This document shows, piece after piece, positions 54,575 to 62,753 of a DNA stretch of 64,000 nucleotides (its first letter is position 1; every line of letters starts with the position of its first letter). The notes beneath the pieces are model-generated. The model saw only the letters and a program-made list of their open reading frames with translations. It had not been told where the DNA came from and did no database searches. A program made the translations under genes and the position numbers. This DNA is from Paenibacillus sp. LHD-38 (GTDB taxonomy: Bacteria > Bacillota > Bacilli > Paenibacillales > Paenibacillaceae), in the NCBI RefSeq assembly GCF_031157315.1, contig NZ_JAVIFU010000003.1:186001-250000 (forward strand), in the 5' to 3' direction.

Positions 54575-55128
54575 GATTCGCTTAATTCCCCAGTTCGCTC
54601 AAGTAAGCTTTTCCGATGTTTGAGACTCAGCGTAAAATACCGGAAACGCCCATTTCGAATGCTTGAAAGTAATTTCCCTGCCGTTTTGCGGGCTAATGCT
54701 ACATCTTTGCCGTTGACGTCACCTGATCTAAGCGCATCCTCCAGCTCATCTTCATCCATAAGGAATACTTCCCCGCTAGGCAGCACAACGACATCTAAAT
54801 ATAGATCATCGAACCAAGGCACCTGCTGATCGGTTAAGCCTTGTGTTTTGCATACATCGATATACCATTGGACGACGCGTCCCTTATCATCGAACATCGT
54901 CGTGACGACAAAATGCTCGCCTCTTGGAAAATGCTGCATCCACAAGTATCCGCGATCAGCCAAACATAGTTTCCGTCCGTTATATTCCTTCCATAACGGC
55001 TCACGCAATTCATGAATCCGATAAAACGTAACGAGGCCTTTGAACTCCTCGCCGTCAAGCGCTAGGCATGAATAGCTTTTGCGCAAGATACGCCGCCAGT
55101 TGGCGCGGTCTGAAAATTTTCTCTTCAT
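54571..55128 (-). CDS. DUF402 protein (FomD/Ntdp-like, nucleoside phosphate hydrolase family)
   Basis: A 185-residue DUF402 domain protein. The family's acidic core is present: WYIDVCKTQGL, then PWFDDLYLDVVVLPSGEVFLMDEDELEDALRSG. Family members studied (Ntdp of Staphylococcus, FomD of Streptomyces) hydrolyse nucleoside di/triphosphates or CMP-phosphonate with metal. I start at ATG 55128, with GGAAAGG 10 nt upstream; the longest frame would begin 29 codons earlier with no ribosome site. Coupled to the YdcF-type gene by an ATGA overlap. Confidence 0.8.
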   Translation of the reverse strand: MKRKFSDRANWRRILRKSYSCLALDGEEFKGLVTFYRIHELREPLWKEYNGRKLCLADRGYLWMQHFPRGEHFVVTTMFDDKGRVVQWYIDVCKTQGLTDQQVPWFDDLYLDVVVLPSGEVFLMDEDELEDALRSGDVNGKDVALARKTAGKLLSSIRNGRFRYFTLSLKHRKSLLERTGELSES

Positions 55129-55314
55129 ACGGAACGTACCTTTCCGTTCAATTGGGAAAAGCTTGCATGAAACCTGCACCGCTCTTCTCGGCTTTGATTT
55201 AACTGTGTGTGCCATACATCAACGACAGTTGAAATTTACCTATAAAAAAAGATTACCATATCTTAACGTCCATCTCCAGCTGACAGACAAAATAAACCAA
55301 GCTCTATGCTGGAA

Positions 55315-55350
55315 AATAAAAAGAATACCACCCCAGAGGGCGGTATTCTT
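55315..55350 (-). terminator. Intrinsic terminator after the cyclophilin gene
   Basis: AAGAATACC pairs with GGTATTCTT around CGCCCTCTGGGGT, followed by a T-rich tail on the minus strand. Confidence 0.85.
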
Positions 55351-55352
55351 CT

Positions 55353-56000
55353 TTATTTCTCTAAAATTTCAATCGAGTTGATGATGATTTTCTCAGATGG
55401 CAGGTTATTTTTCATCGGAGTCTTTGCGATGGCCTGCACGATATCCATGCCGCTCTCCACCTTGCCGAAAATCGAATAATTTGGCTCTCGGTTCAAGTTT
55501 TCCGCGTCAGGCCCCGTGCAAATAAAAAACTGGCTGCCACCCGAATTGGGTTTGCTGGCATTAGCCATGGCTACAATGCCTTCTTCGTATTTCATTTCCG
55601 TGCTGAGCTCATCAGGTATGGAATACCCTGGCGTGCCAGTCCCATTCCCCTTCGGATCACCGGTTTGGATCATGAAGTCCTCAATCATATTATGAAAGGT
55701 GAGTCCTTCATAAAAACCTTCCCGGGCCAGAAAAACGAAATTATTAACGGTGACTGGAGCTTCGTCCGCAAACAGTTTTACCGAAAATTCGCCTTTTGTC
55801 GTTTGAAACTTGGCCACATACGATTTGTCCAGATCAATTTGCATATCAGGCATCTTGTCCCAGTTCATCGTCTTGGCAAAAGCTTGTGCACTATTCCCGC
55901 CACTCACTCCCGATCCATTCTTGCCGCAGCCTGCTAGCAGCATAATGACTGCGACCAGAATCAATAGAGAAATGGTTTGTGCTGTCCTTCTTTCTGTCAT
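55353..56000 (-). CDS. Cyclophilin-type peptidyl-prolyl isomerase lipoprotein
   Basis: A 215-residue exported cyclophilin. The signal peptide ends at the lipobox LLAGC (Cys about 25), so the mature protein is membrane-anchored outside. After a Gly/Ser/Asn linker, the cyclophilin domain (about 60-213) has FHNMIEDFMIQTGDPKGNGTGTPG, then MANASKPNSGGSQFFIC and YSIFGKVESGMDIV. It should assist folding of secreted proteins. The ATG is 2 nt from the penicillin-binding-protein stop, so the two envelope genes are coupled. Confidence 0.92.
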   Translation of the reverse strand: MTERRTAQTISLLILVAVIMLLAGCGKNGSGVSGGNSAQAFAKTMNWDKMPDMQIDLDKSYVAKFQTTKGEFSVKLFADEAPVTVNNFVFLAREGFYEGLTFHNMIEDFMIQTGDPKGNGTGTPGYSIPDELSTEMKYEEGIVAMANASKPNSGGSQFFICTGPDAENLNREPNYSIFGKVESGMDIVQAIAKTPMKNNLPSEKIIINSIEILEK

Positions 56001-56002
56001 TG

Positions 56003-58495
56003 CTAACCACCTGTTCCTTGCGTATTGCCGCCGGTTTCAGTGTCTCCTAGTGCATTCGTGCTGTTATTTGTACCAAGGCCGTCATCAGGTGTCGGCGTTG
56101 GAATCGGTTCGCCCGTTCCATTGCCGGCCCCAGGATCAACAGTCTCTTCTGGCTCCGTACCGTCTGTCGGGCTTGGAAACGGTGAAGCGTCATCGCCGTC
56201 TCCATCGAGAGGAGGCGTGATTTCACCGCCGTCAGGATCGACTGGATCCGGTTCCATCGGAATATCCGGAATGATTTCCGTTTCCGGAATGACAACCTTA
56301 ATTTTCTCGGAAGGTGCACTTTCTTGATCATTTTCAGCATCATAGGCAACGACATAATATTCATACGTCATTCCCGGGAATGCGCTCATATCGTCTACCC
56401 CTGTAGAGGTCAGGGAATCGACGAATCGGATAAATTCACTCTCCGAAGCTTCCTTACGGAAAACCTGGTAGGTAACATTACCATCTTGGAACGGGTCCCA
56501 AGACAATTGAACCTTCATCTCTTCCGGAATGAATACCGCATTAAAATTCGTTATTGCTGCCGGCGGCTTATCTTCTTTAATGCCTTGCGGTTTGTTAAAG
56601 CTTGATTCCGGTACGTTTTTCATGGCTGGCTTCATTACCTTGGAGAACATCGCTGCAGCTTGGCTGCTGCCAGTCTTCAAGTAGTGATCCATGTCAGTCC
56701 TATCGTATCCCATCCATACGGATGCTGTCCACTCCGGCGTATAGCCAACAAACCAAGCATCCTTCACGCCGTCCCCGCGGAAGCCTTTAATCCCGTGCTG
56801 CGTCGTTCCCGTTTTGCCTGCTAGCGTACGGCCGATCGCTGCCTTCGTTCCCGTACCGCCCCTTTGAACTACAGTTTGCATCATCTCCGTCAAATAATAA
56901 GCAGTCTCGGCGGACATCAGCTGCTTGGCGGCAGGTGCTTTGTAGGTATAAGAATTATTCGATTTTCCATCAATCTTGCGAATCGAATGCGTATCAACGG
57001 ACTTTCCGCCATTAGCGAAAACACTGAATGCTGTCGCCATCTGTATAGGCGTTGCTCCGTTTGTTAAGCCCCCGAGAGCCGCTGATAAGTTACGATCATT
57101 ATCAACCAAATCTATGCCCAGTTTAGAGGAGAAAGCAAAACCCTTTTTGAGGCCGACCTGATTCAGCATCCAGACGGCAGCCAGGTTCCGTGAATCCTTA
57201 ATGGCCTGCGTCATGCTGACCGGGTTCGCTCCCCACCTGTCAGTCGGACAATAATCTCCGTAACATTTCTTGTCGTTAGCAAGAACGGTCCATGGGTAGT
57301 ATTGGCCTGACTCAAGCGCTGGACCATAAGCTATAATCGGCTTGAAGGCTGAACCCGGCTGGCGTTTTACCTCAGCGCGATTCAAACCTTTCTTCACATA
57401 ATCACGTCCGCCGGAAATGGCTTGAATCGAGCCGTCACGGTGATCGATAATAATCATCGCGCCTTCTACCTGCTGGTCATCTTTGCTCTTCTCGAAATTA
57501 TCGTCGTCGTCGAATTGAACATCCATTGCGTCTTGCGCTTGCGTGTTAAGCGTAGTATAGATTTTGAAGCCGCCGATTCGAAGTTCTTCCTCTGACAGCT
57601 TCATAACTTCCGTCGCTTCTTCCACCACATAATCCACGAACGCCGGGTATTTATCCGAGTTGCTTTCGTTATGATTTTCTGGAATTTCGTACACGACCGC
57701 TTTTGCCTTCTCCATCTCGGCTGCCGTAATAAAGCCTTGATCGAACATGAGCTTCAGAACAACCGCTCTACGGTTCATCGAATCTTCCGGATGGGCGATT
57801 GGATTGTAACGGTTAGGCGCCTTCGGCATGGCGGCAATCGTTGCGACCTGCCAAAGCTCCAGCTTATCAAGGTCGGTGTCAAAATAAAATTTCGCAGCCT
57901 CCTTAACGCCGTGAACCCTTTTCCCGAAAAATATTCGATTCAAATACATCGTCAATATCTCGTCCTTCGAGTACTGCTGCTCCAGCGCAACAGCGATCGA
58001 AGCCTCTGTCGCTTTACGGAAAAACGTTTTGTCTGCCGTTAGGAATACGTTTTTTGCTAATTGCTGCGTTATGGTACTTGCACCTTCTACGGCGCTTCGT
58101 GCGATAACGTCCTTGACAACCGCACGGCCGATTGCGAATAAATCAATGCCTGAATGTTCATAAAACCGCTGATCCTCTGTTGCCACTATCGCGTTAAGCA
58201 ATTGCTTCGGAATTTCGGAAAATTCGGCAATTTCACGATTTTCATTCGGATCGGACAATCTTGCAATCTCTTTGTCATTCACATCGTAAATGATGGATGC
58301 TTCACCAAAAACCAGCTTATTAGCGTTCTCGGTCAATACTCGCTCACCGTTCAAAATAATGAGCAAGTAACCGATAACGCCGCATATTATTGCGATTACC
58401 GCCGTAAAGAATAATCCATAAAACCATTTACGCCCCGATATTTTTTTCTTCCTCTTTTGTTTTGGTGCAGTCTTGCTGCGCGGTCGTTCAGCCAT
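56003..58495 (-). CDS. ponA: Class A penicillin-binding protein 1A
   Basis: An 830-residue bifunctional peptidoglycan synthase. A basic cytoplasmic tail and one helix (about 24-48) are followed by the GT51 transglycosylase (about 75-240, VATEDQRFYEHSGID, GASTITQQLAKN) and the transpeptidase (about 330-640, S382 in GSAFKP, SRN, AGKTGTTQ). A fibronectin type III domain (about 665-755) and an acidic Pro/Gly/Thr-rich tail (about 756-830) close the protein, as in PonA of Bacillales. It builds the wall together with its co-transcribed cyclophilin lipoprotein. Confidence 0.95.
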   Translation of the reverse strand: MAERPRSKTAPKQKRKKKISGRKWFYGLFFTAVIAIICGVIGYLLIILNGERVLTENANKLVFGEASIIYDVNDKEIARLSDPNENREIAEFSEIPKQLLNAIVATEDQRFYEHSGIDLFAIGRAVVKDVIARSAVEGASTITQQLAKNVFLTADKTFFRKATEASIAVALEQQYSKDEILTMYLNRIFFGKRVHGVKEAAKFYFDTDLDKLELWQVATIAAMPKAPNRYNPIAHPEDSMNRRAVVLKLMFDQGFITAAEMEKAKAVVYEIPENHNESNSDKYPAFVDYVVEEATEVMKLSEEELRIGGFKIYTTLNTQAQDAMDVQFDDDDNFEKSKDDQQVEGAMIIIDHRDGSIQAISGGRDYVKKGLNRAEVKRQPGSAFKPIIAYGPALESGQYYPWTVLANDKKCYGDYCPTDRWGANPVSMTQAIKDSRNLAAVWMLNQVGLKKGFAFSSKLGIDLVDNDRNLSAALGGLTNGATPIQMATAFSVFANGGKSVDTHSIRKIDGKSNNSYTYKAPAAKQLMSAETAYYLTEMMQTVVQRGGTGTKAAIGRTLAGKTGTTQHGIKGFRGDGVKDAWFVGYTPEWTASVWMGYDRTDMDHYLKTGSSQAAAMFSKVMKPAMKNVPESSFNKPQGIKEDKPPAAITNFNAVFIPEEMKVQLSWDPFQDGNVTYQVFRKEASESEFIRFVDSLTSTGVDDMSAFPGMTYEYYVVAYDAENDQESAPSEKIKVVIPETEIIPDIPMEPDPVDPDGGEITPPLDGDGDDASPFPSPTDGTEPEETVDPGAGNGTGEPIPTPTPDDGLGTNNSTNALGDTETGGNTQGTGG

Positions 58496-58552
58496 AGCCG
58501 ACTCCCCTCCTGTTGATCCAATATTCGTCTATTTTATCTTTCCCACGAAATG

Positions 58553-58587
58553 AAAAGAGCAACCCAGCTTGGAGCGGGTTGCTCTTG
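58553..58587 (-). terminator. Intrinsic terminator after hfq
   Basis: AAGAGCAACCC pairs with GGGTTGCTCTT around a short loop, followed by a T-rich tail on the minus strand. Confidence 0.8.
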
Positions 58588-58646
58588 CATGCCGCTATCT
58601 AGTTAAACGTTACACGTTATTAGAAAGTTTCACTAAGTGCTCTAGC

Positions 58647-58892
58647 CTATGAATCTGAAGCGTTATGATCCTGCTGCATAAGAGAAACATTTCGTTGCGG
58701 GGTAAACGTCGAAATAGCGTGTTTATATACCATTTGTTGGCGACCTTCGCTGTCAATAATAATCGTGAAATTATCGAACGCTTTAATAACGCCCCGAATT
58801 TGGAAGCCATTCATTAAAAAAACCGTAACCGGTATGTTGTCTTTGCGAAGCTGATTCAGGAACGTATCTTGAATATTGATCGATTTGTTCAT
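58647..58892 (-). CDS. hfq: RNA chaperone Hfq
   Basis: An 81-residue Sm-like protein that forms a hexameric RNA-binding ring. The Sm1 motif reads [27 protein letters not shown] and Sm2 is [10 protein letters not shown]. The proximal-site residues NIQD-x-FLNQLR at the N-terminus are conserved. A short C-terminal tail, as in other Firmicutes, follows. It lies 17 nt after miaA, the position conserved across bacteria. Confidence 0.97.
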   Translation of the reverse strand: MNKSINIQDTFLNQLRKDNIPVTVFLMNGFQIRGVIKAFDNFTIIIDSEGRQQMVYKHAISTFTPQRNVSLMQQDHNASDS

Positions 58893-58909
58893 TGGACGTT
58901 ACCCCCGTC

Positions 58910-59923
58910 TTAAAAAGATTGATTAGAAGTATATTCAAGATTAACTTGAAACTTTCCTGCTATTATAGCATGAACGGTTTGCAAATTGTTGTGAAAATTT
59001 TCCCCCATGTCGATCCAATGAATGTCATTCATATGGCGAAACCATGAGAGCTGGCGTTTGGCAAACCTTCGCGTATCTCTTTTGAGTCGCTCTACCGCTG
59101 CTTCCAGCGTGCAATCCCCGCGCAAATAATCCGCGATTTCCTTATAGCCAAGACCCTGCATCGCGACTGCGGCAGGCGGCACATCCCTATTCAGTAGCTG
59201 CCTCACCTCATCTACTAATCCTTGCTCCATCATCTCATCTACCCGCTGCTCTATTCTACGATACAACTCCGCACGGTCCATAGTCAAACCGATAATGCAA
59301 AGCTCATAGGGAGACACCTTCGTTTGGCCTGCCTGCTGCTCGGAAAAGGTTTGACCTGTCATATGATAAACCTCTAGCGCGCGAATGACGCGTCTCAGAT
59401 CGTTCGGATGCAGTCTCTCCCCCGCAGGAGGATCGATAGCTGACAGTCGTGCGTGAAGCGCCTCTGCGCCTTGTTCAGTAGCAAAACGCTCCTGCTCCTG
59501 CCTAAATGCTTCATCCGAGCCGATCTCAGCGAACTGAAATTGATAGCAAACGGATTCCACGTAAAGACCTGTACCGCCAACAATAAAGGGAAGCTTCCCC
59601 CGCTCGGCAATTTGCGAAATCGCTTGTGTCGCGCCAGCTTGGAAATCAGCTGCGGAATAAGGGACTTCCGGCTCAGAAATATCGATGAGATGATGCGGTA
59701 TGCCTTCTCGTTCATCGAACGGTAATTTGGCTGTACCAATATCCATACCCCGATAAACCTGCATGGAATCGCCGGAAATAATTTCAGCATTCCAGGCTTT
59801 AGCAATATCAAGGCTCATCCGCGTTTTCCCTACCGCAGTGGGGCCTATCAGAACCAAGAGAGGCTGCTTACGCTGCGGCAAATCTTCTTTTTCTTGCTTT
59901 AAAATATTGGAATCCTCACTCAA
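58910..59923 (-). CDS. miaA: tRNA dimethylallyltransferase
   Basis: A 337-residue enzyme that adds a dimethylallyl group to A37 of tRNAs reading UNN codons. P-loop GPTAVGKT, substrate loop SGDSMQVYRGMDIGTAK, GGTGLYVES, and LRRVIRALEV are present, with C-terminal QLSWFRHM. The start is TTG at 59923, overlapping the methyltransferase TGA (TTGA); no in-frame ATG precedes the P-loop. It is part of the mutS-mutL-methyltransferase-miaA-hfq run. Confidence 0.95.
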   Translation of the reverse strand: MSEDSNILKQEKEDLPQRKQPLLVLIGPTAVGKTRMSLDIAKAWNAEIISGDSMQVYRGMDIGTAKLPFDEREGIPHHLIDISEPEVPYSAADFQAGATQAISQIAERGKLPFIVGGTGLYVESVCYQFQFAEIGSDEAFRQEQERFATEQGAEALHARLSAIDPPAGERLHPNDLRRVIRALEVYHMTGQTFSEQQAGQTKVSPYELCIIGLTMDRAELYRRIEQRVDEMMEQGLVDEVRQLLNRDVPPAAVAMQGLGYKEIADYLRGDCTLEAAVERLKRDTRRFAKRQLSWFRHMNDIHWIDMGENFHNNLQTVHAIIAGKFQVNLEYTSNQSF

Positions 59924-60696
59924 AGCTGTATCACTCCATATGCAATTTTCGATGTGTTCACATGCCTGCGTTCGAAGCCAAGACGGGCAAACTCCCCGCT
60001 TGCTTGATGCTCCTTAAGCACTACCGTTTTAGTGGCAACACGCTTTGCCTGCTCGATGACTTCATTGGATAATGCGTCCATGTTCGCGATCGCACGAAGA
60101 GGCTCCATCGAGCTCGATTCATTTATCGGCTGCCTGAACATCGGGTCGAAATACACGATATCCGCACTTTTATCAGGTAATCCAGTTAAATAATCCAAAT
60201 GATTCATGCATTTCATTTCTATGCGTCTCATTGCTTCATCCACATCCGCTAGACTGGTCCGATAACCAGCCAGACCTTCGCGAACGATTGCGCATAACAC
60301 AGGCTCGCTTTCGATTGCAGTCACGCTACCCTTAGGTCCAGCGGCATAAGAGAATACAAGAGAATCCGAGGCAAGGCCGGCCGTGCAATCAATGACTCGG
60401 TCACCATCCTCGCAGCCTGACAACTGGATAAGCGGATCCGTTTCGCCTCGGCGAAGCCGTTTCACCCGCACAAATGCCATGCTCGGATGAAAATAAAGAG
60501 GTGTCTCCGACTGTCCATCATAAAATCGGACTACTTCCTCGGTCACAACGATCAGTTTTTTATCTTGGCTGAGCGTTAAAAGCTTCGAGACTGTTAAATT
60601 CCCGCGAGCTCTGAGAGGGCTTGCTAATTCTGCCGCCAGTCTGCCGGCTTGCTCTAGCGCCCTGGCAGAAGGCTTAGACGTCGTTGTAACGATCAC
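59920..60696 (-). CDS. Class I SAM-dependent methyltransferase, RsmJ-like
   Basis: A 258-residue methyltransferase. Motif I is VIDCTAGLASDSLVFSYAAG, and the acidic loop and motif IV are VTAIESEP and ADIVYFDPMFRQP. The DPMF motif and MNHLDYL segment are as in the RsmJ/DUF548 group, which methylates 16S rRNA G1516 in E. coli; the target here is inferred. I chose the GTG at 60696, whose GTGA overlaps the mutL stop. Reading on upstream would require about 31 residues inside mutL. Confidence 0.8.
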   Translation of the reverse strand: MIVTTTSKPSARALEQAGRLAAELASPLRARGNLTVSKLLTLSQDKKLIVVTEEVVRFYDGQSETPLYFHPSMAFVRVKRLRRGETDPLIQLSGCEDGDRVIDCTAGLASDSLVFSYAAGPKGSVTAIESEPVLCAIVREGLAGYRTSLADVDEAMRRIEMKCMNHLDYLTGLPDKSADIVYFDPMFRQPINESSSMEPLRAIANMDALSNEVIEQAKRVATKTVVLKEHQASGEFARLGFERRHVNTSKIAYGVIQL

Positions 60697-62726
60697 GACA
60701 TCACCCGCTTGAACATTTTCTCCAGCTGATAGGTCGATAGATGCACGATAATCGGACGACCATGCGGACAGGTATAGGGCTGCTTGCAATTCGCAAGTCT
60801 TGCCAGCAGGGTTTCGCCTTCCTCGCGATTCATCCGATCATTCGCTTTGATCGAAGCCTTACACGAGCACATGATAGCCGCCTTCTCGCGAAGCTTGCCG
60901 ATATCAATCGATTTTCTCTCCGCAATTAGCAGCTCTGCCATCTCCTCAAGCAGGGCTTGCTCTTCCCCCTGCGGCATCCATTCCGGATAGGAACGAACCA
61001 GAAACGTCTGTGCGCCGAAAGGCTCAAGCTCAACGCCTGCCTGTGTAAATAGAGGGATAAGCTCTCGAAGTTGCGAGGCCTCTCCCGTCGTAAATTCAAG
61101 CGTCAACGGAACTAGCAGCTGCTGGCTTGCGGCCTGAGGATTTCCAAACTTTTGATAATAATATTCGTAATTGATCCGCTCATGCGCGGCATGCTGATCA
61201 ATGAGATACAAGCCATCCTCTGATTGTGCAACAATGTAAGTACCATGATGCTGACCGATCCAGTAGAGTTCCGGGAAAGCAGGCTCGCCGTTAGGCGCGT
61301 CTTCGTCTGAAGGAAGCTGTGCCACAGGAGCCTCGGTAATGGAGGTTTCCGATGGAATGTCTGCTTTAGCTCCTGCCTCGTCAGCAAACGGTTCTCCTGC
61401 GATCGGTTCATATTTCGAATCAGGATCAAGCACTATCAAATCCGAAGCGGCAGGAGCGGCTTGCTCCCAAGCTCCGGCAGTCTCGCGAACAGCCATTTTC
61501 TCCGCATCCACCGAAGCCGGCGGCGCATACAGCTTTTCAGCCGCGTTCCGAGGTACGTACTCCCGATCAATGACCGGCGGCTTATACGCAGGCGAGGAAC
61601 CTTTATTCGTTTGGGTTGGTTGAAAAGGTTTAAATGCTTCCGCAATCGGTTCCGGCCGGTGGAATGATATGGCATCCTGCACGAACAGCGGTTTGGAGCG
61701 CTCCGGCTTAATGCTTGATTCAGGGCCTGGAATATGTCGCTCGCGTCCGAGTACGGCTCTTATGGCATCCTCGATCATCGTGCGAAGCTCCGGCTCTTTA
61801 CTGAATCTGACCTCCATCTTGGATGGATGAACGTTTACGTCCAACAGGCTGGGATTCATCCCCAGCTCCAAGATCACAAGCGGATACCGGTTGATTGGCA
61901 GGAGCGTATGATAGGCTTGCAGCAAGGATTGATTGATCGTATGGCTGCGAATATAACGACCATTCACAACAGCCGTAATCCCATTCCGGTTAGCGCGAGT
62001 AAGCTCTGGTTTCGAGATATAGCCGCGGAGCTCGTAATCCGAGGTTTCTGCTTCAATTGGAAGCATCACCTTCGCCGTATTGGAACCATACACAGCTGCG
62101 ATCACCTGCAGCCTGTCTCCTGATCCGAGTGTGCGCAGGAGGACATTGCCGTTATGCTTAAACGTAAAAGCGATGCCGGGATGGGCAAGCGCAATCCGGT
62201 TAATATAGTCGGAAATATGACCAAGCTCTGTTTGAATAGCCTTCATGTATTTTAAACGCGCTGGTGTATTATAAAATAAATCTCTTACGGTCATTTCCGT
62301 TCCTTGCGGCGCGTTTGCCGGTTCGTCAATGGTCACCTTTCCGCCTTCGATTACGATCCGCCTTGCCAGTCCTGATGAAGTATCGGATGACATGCACTGC
62401 AGACGGGAAACTGCCGCGATACTCGGCAGCGCCTCCCCACGAAAGCCAAGGCTCGCAATGCGAAAGAGATCGCTGCTCGTCGAGATTTTGCTCGTAGCAT
62501 GCCGTTGAAACGCTGTAACGATATCAGAAGCCTCGATGCCGTAGCCGTTATCGATCACCTTAATAAGGGACAAGCCGCCTTCTTCAATCGAAATATCAAT
62601 GGTCGTGCTGCCTGCATCAACCGCATTCTCCACAAGCTCTTTCACGACCGATGCCGGCCTCTCGACCACCTCGCCGGCCGCGATTTGGTTGGCAAGCTGC
62701 TCGTCCAGCACTTTGATTTTTCCCAT
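60693..62726 (-). CDS. mutL: DNA mismatch repair protein MutL with endonuclease motif
   Basis: A 677-residue mismatch repair factor. The GHKL ATPase domain (about 1-330) has AAGEVVERPASVVKELVENAVDAG, IDNGYGI and GFRGEALPSIAAV. A disordered linker (about 335-470) follows. The C-terminal domain carries the endonuclease motif LIDQHAAHERINYE plus SCKASIKAND and CPHGRP, so this MutL nicks DNA as in bacteria without MutH. It lies 27 nt downstream of mutS and is followed by a GTGA-coupled methyltransferase. Confidence 0.97.
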   Translation of the reverse strand: MGKIKVLDEQLANQIAAGEVVERPASVVKELVENAVDAGSTTIDISIEEGGLSLIKVIDNGYGIEASDIVTAFQRHATSKISTSSDLFRIASLGFRGEALPSIAAVSRLQCMSSDTSSGLARRIVIEGGKVTIDEPANAPQGTEMTVRDLFYNTPARLKYMKAIQTELGHISDYINRIALAHPGIAFTFKHNGNVLLRTLGSGDRLQVIAAVYGSNTAKVMLPIEAETSDYELRGYISKPELTRANRNGITAVVNGRYIRSHTINQSLLQAYHTLLPINRYPLVILELGMNPSLLDVNVHPSKMEVRFSKEPELRTMIEDAIRAVLGRERHIPGPESSIKPERSKPLFVQDAISFHRPEPIAEAFKPFQPTQTNKGSSPAYKPPVIDREYVPRNAAEKLYAPPASVDAEKMAVRETAGAWEQAAPAASDLIVLDPDSKYEPIAGEPFADEAGAKADIPSETSITEAPVAQLPSDEDAPNGEPAFPELYWIGQHHGTYIVAQSEDGLYLIDQHAAHERINYEYYYQKFGNPQAASQQLLVPLTLEFTTGEASQLRELIPLFTQAGVELEPFGAQTFLVRSYPEWMPQGEEQALLEEMAELLIAERKSIDIGKLREKAAIMCSCKASIKANDRMNREEGETLLARLANCKQPYTCPHGRPIIVHLSTYQLEKMFKRVMS

Positions 62727-62753
62727 GAGGTTAACGTTCCCCCTTTCGTTATG

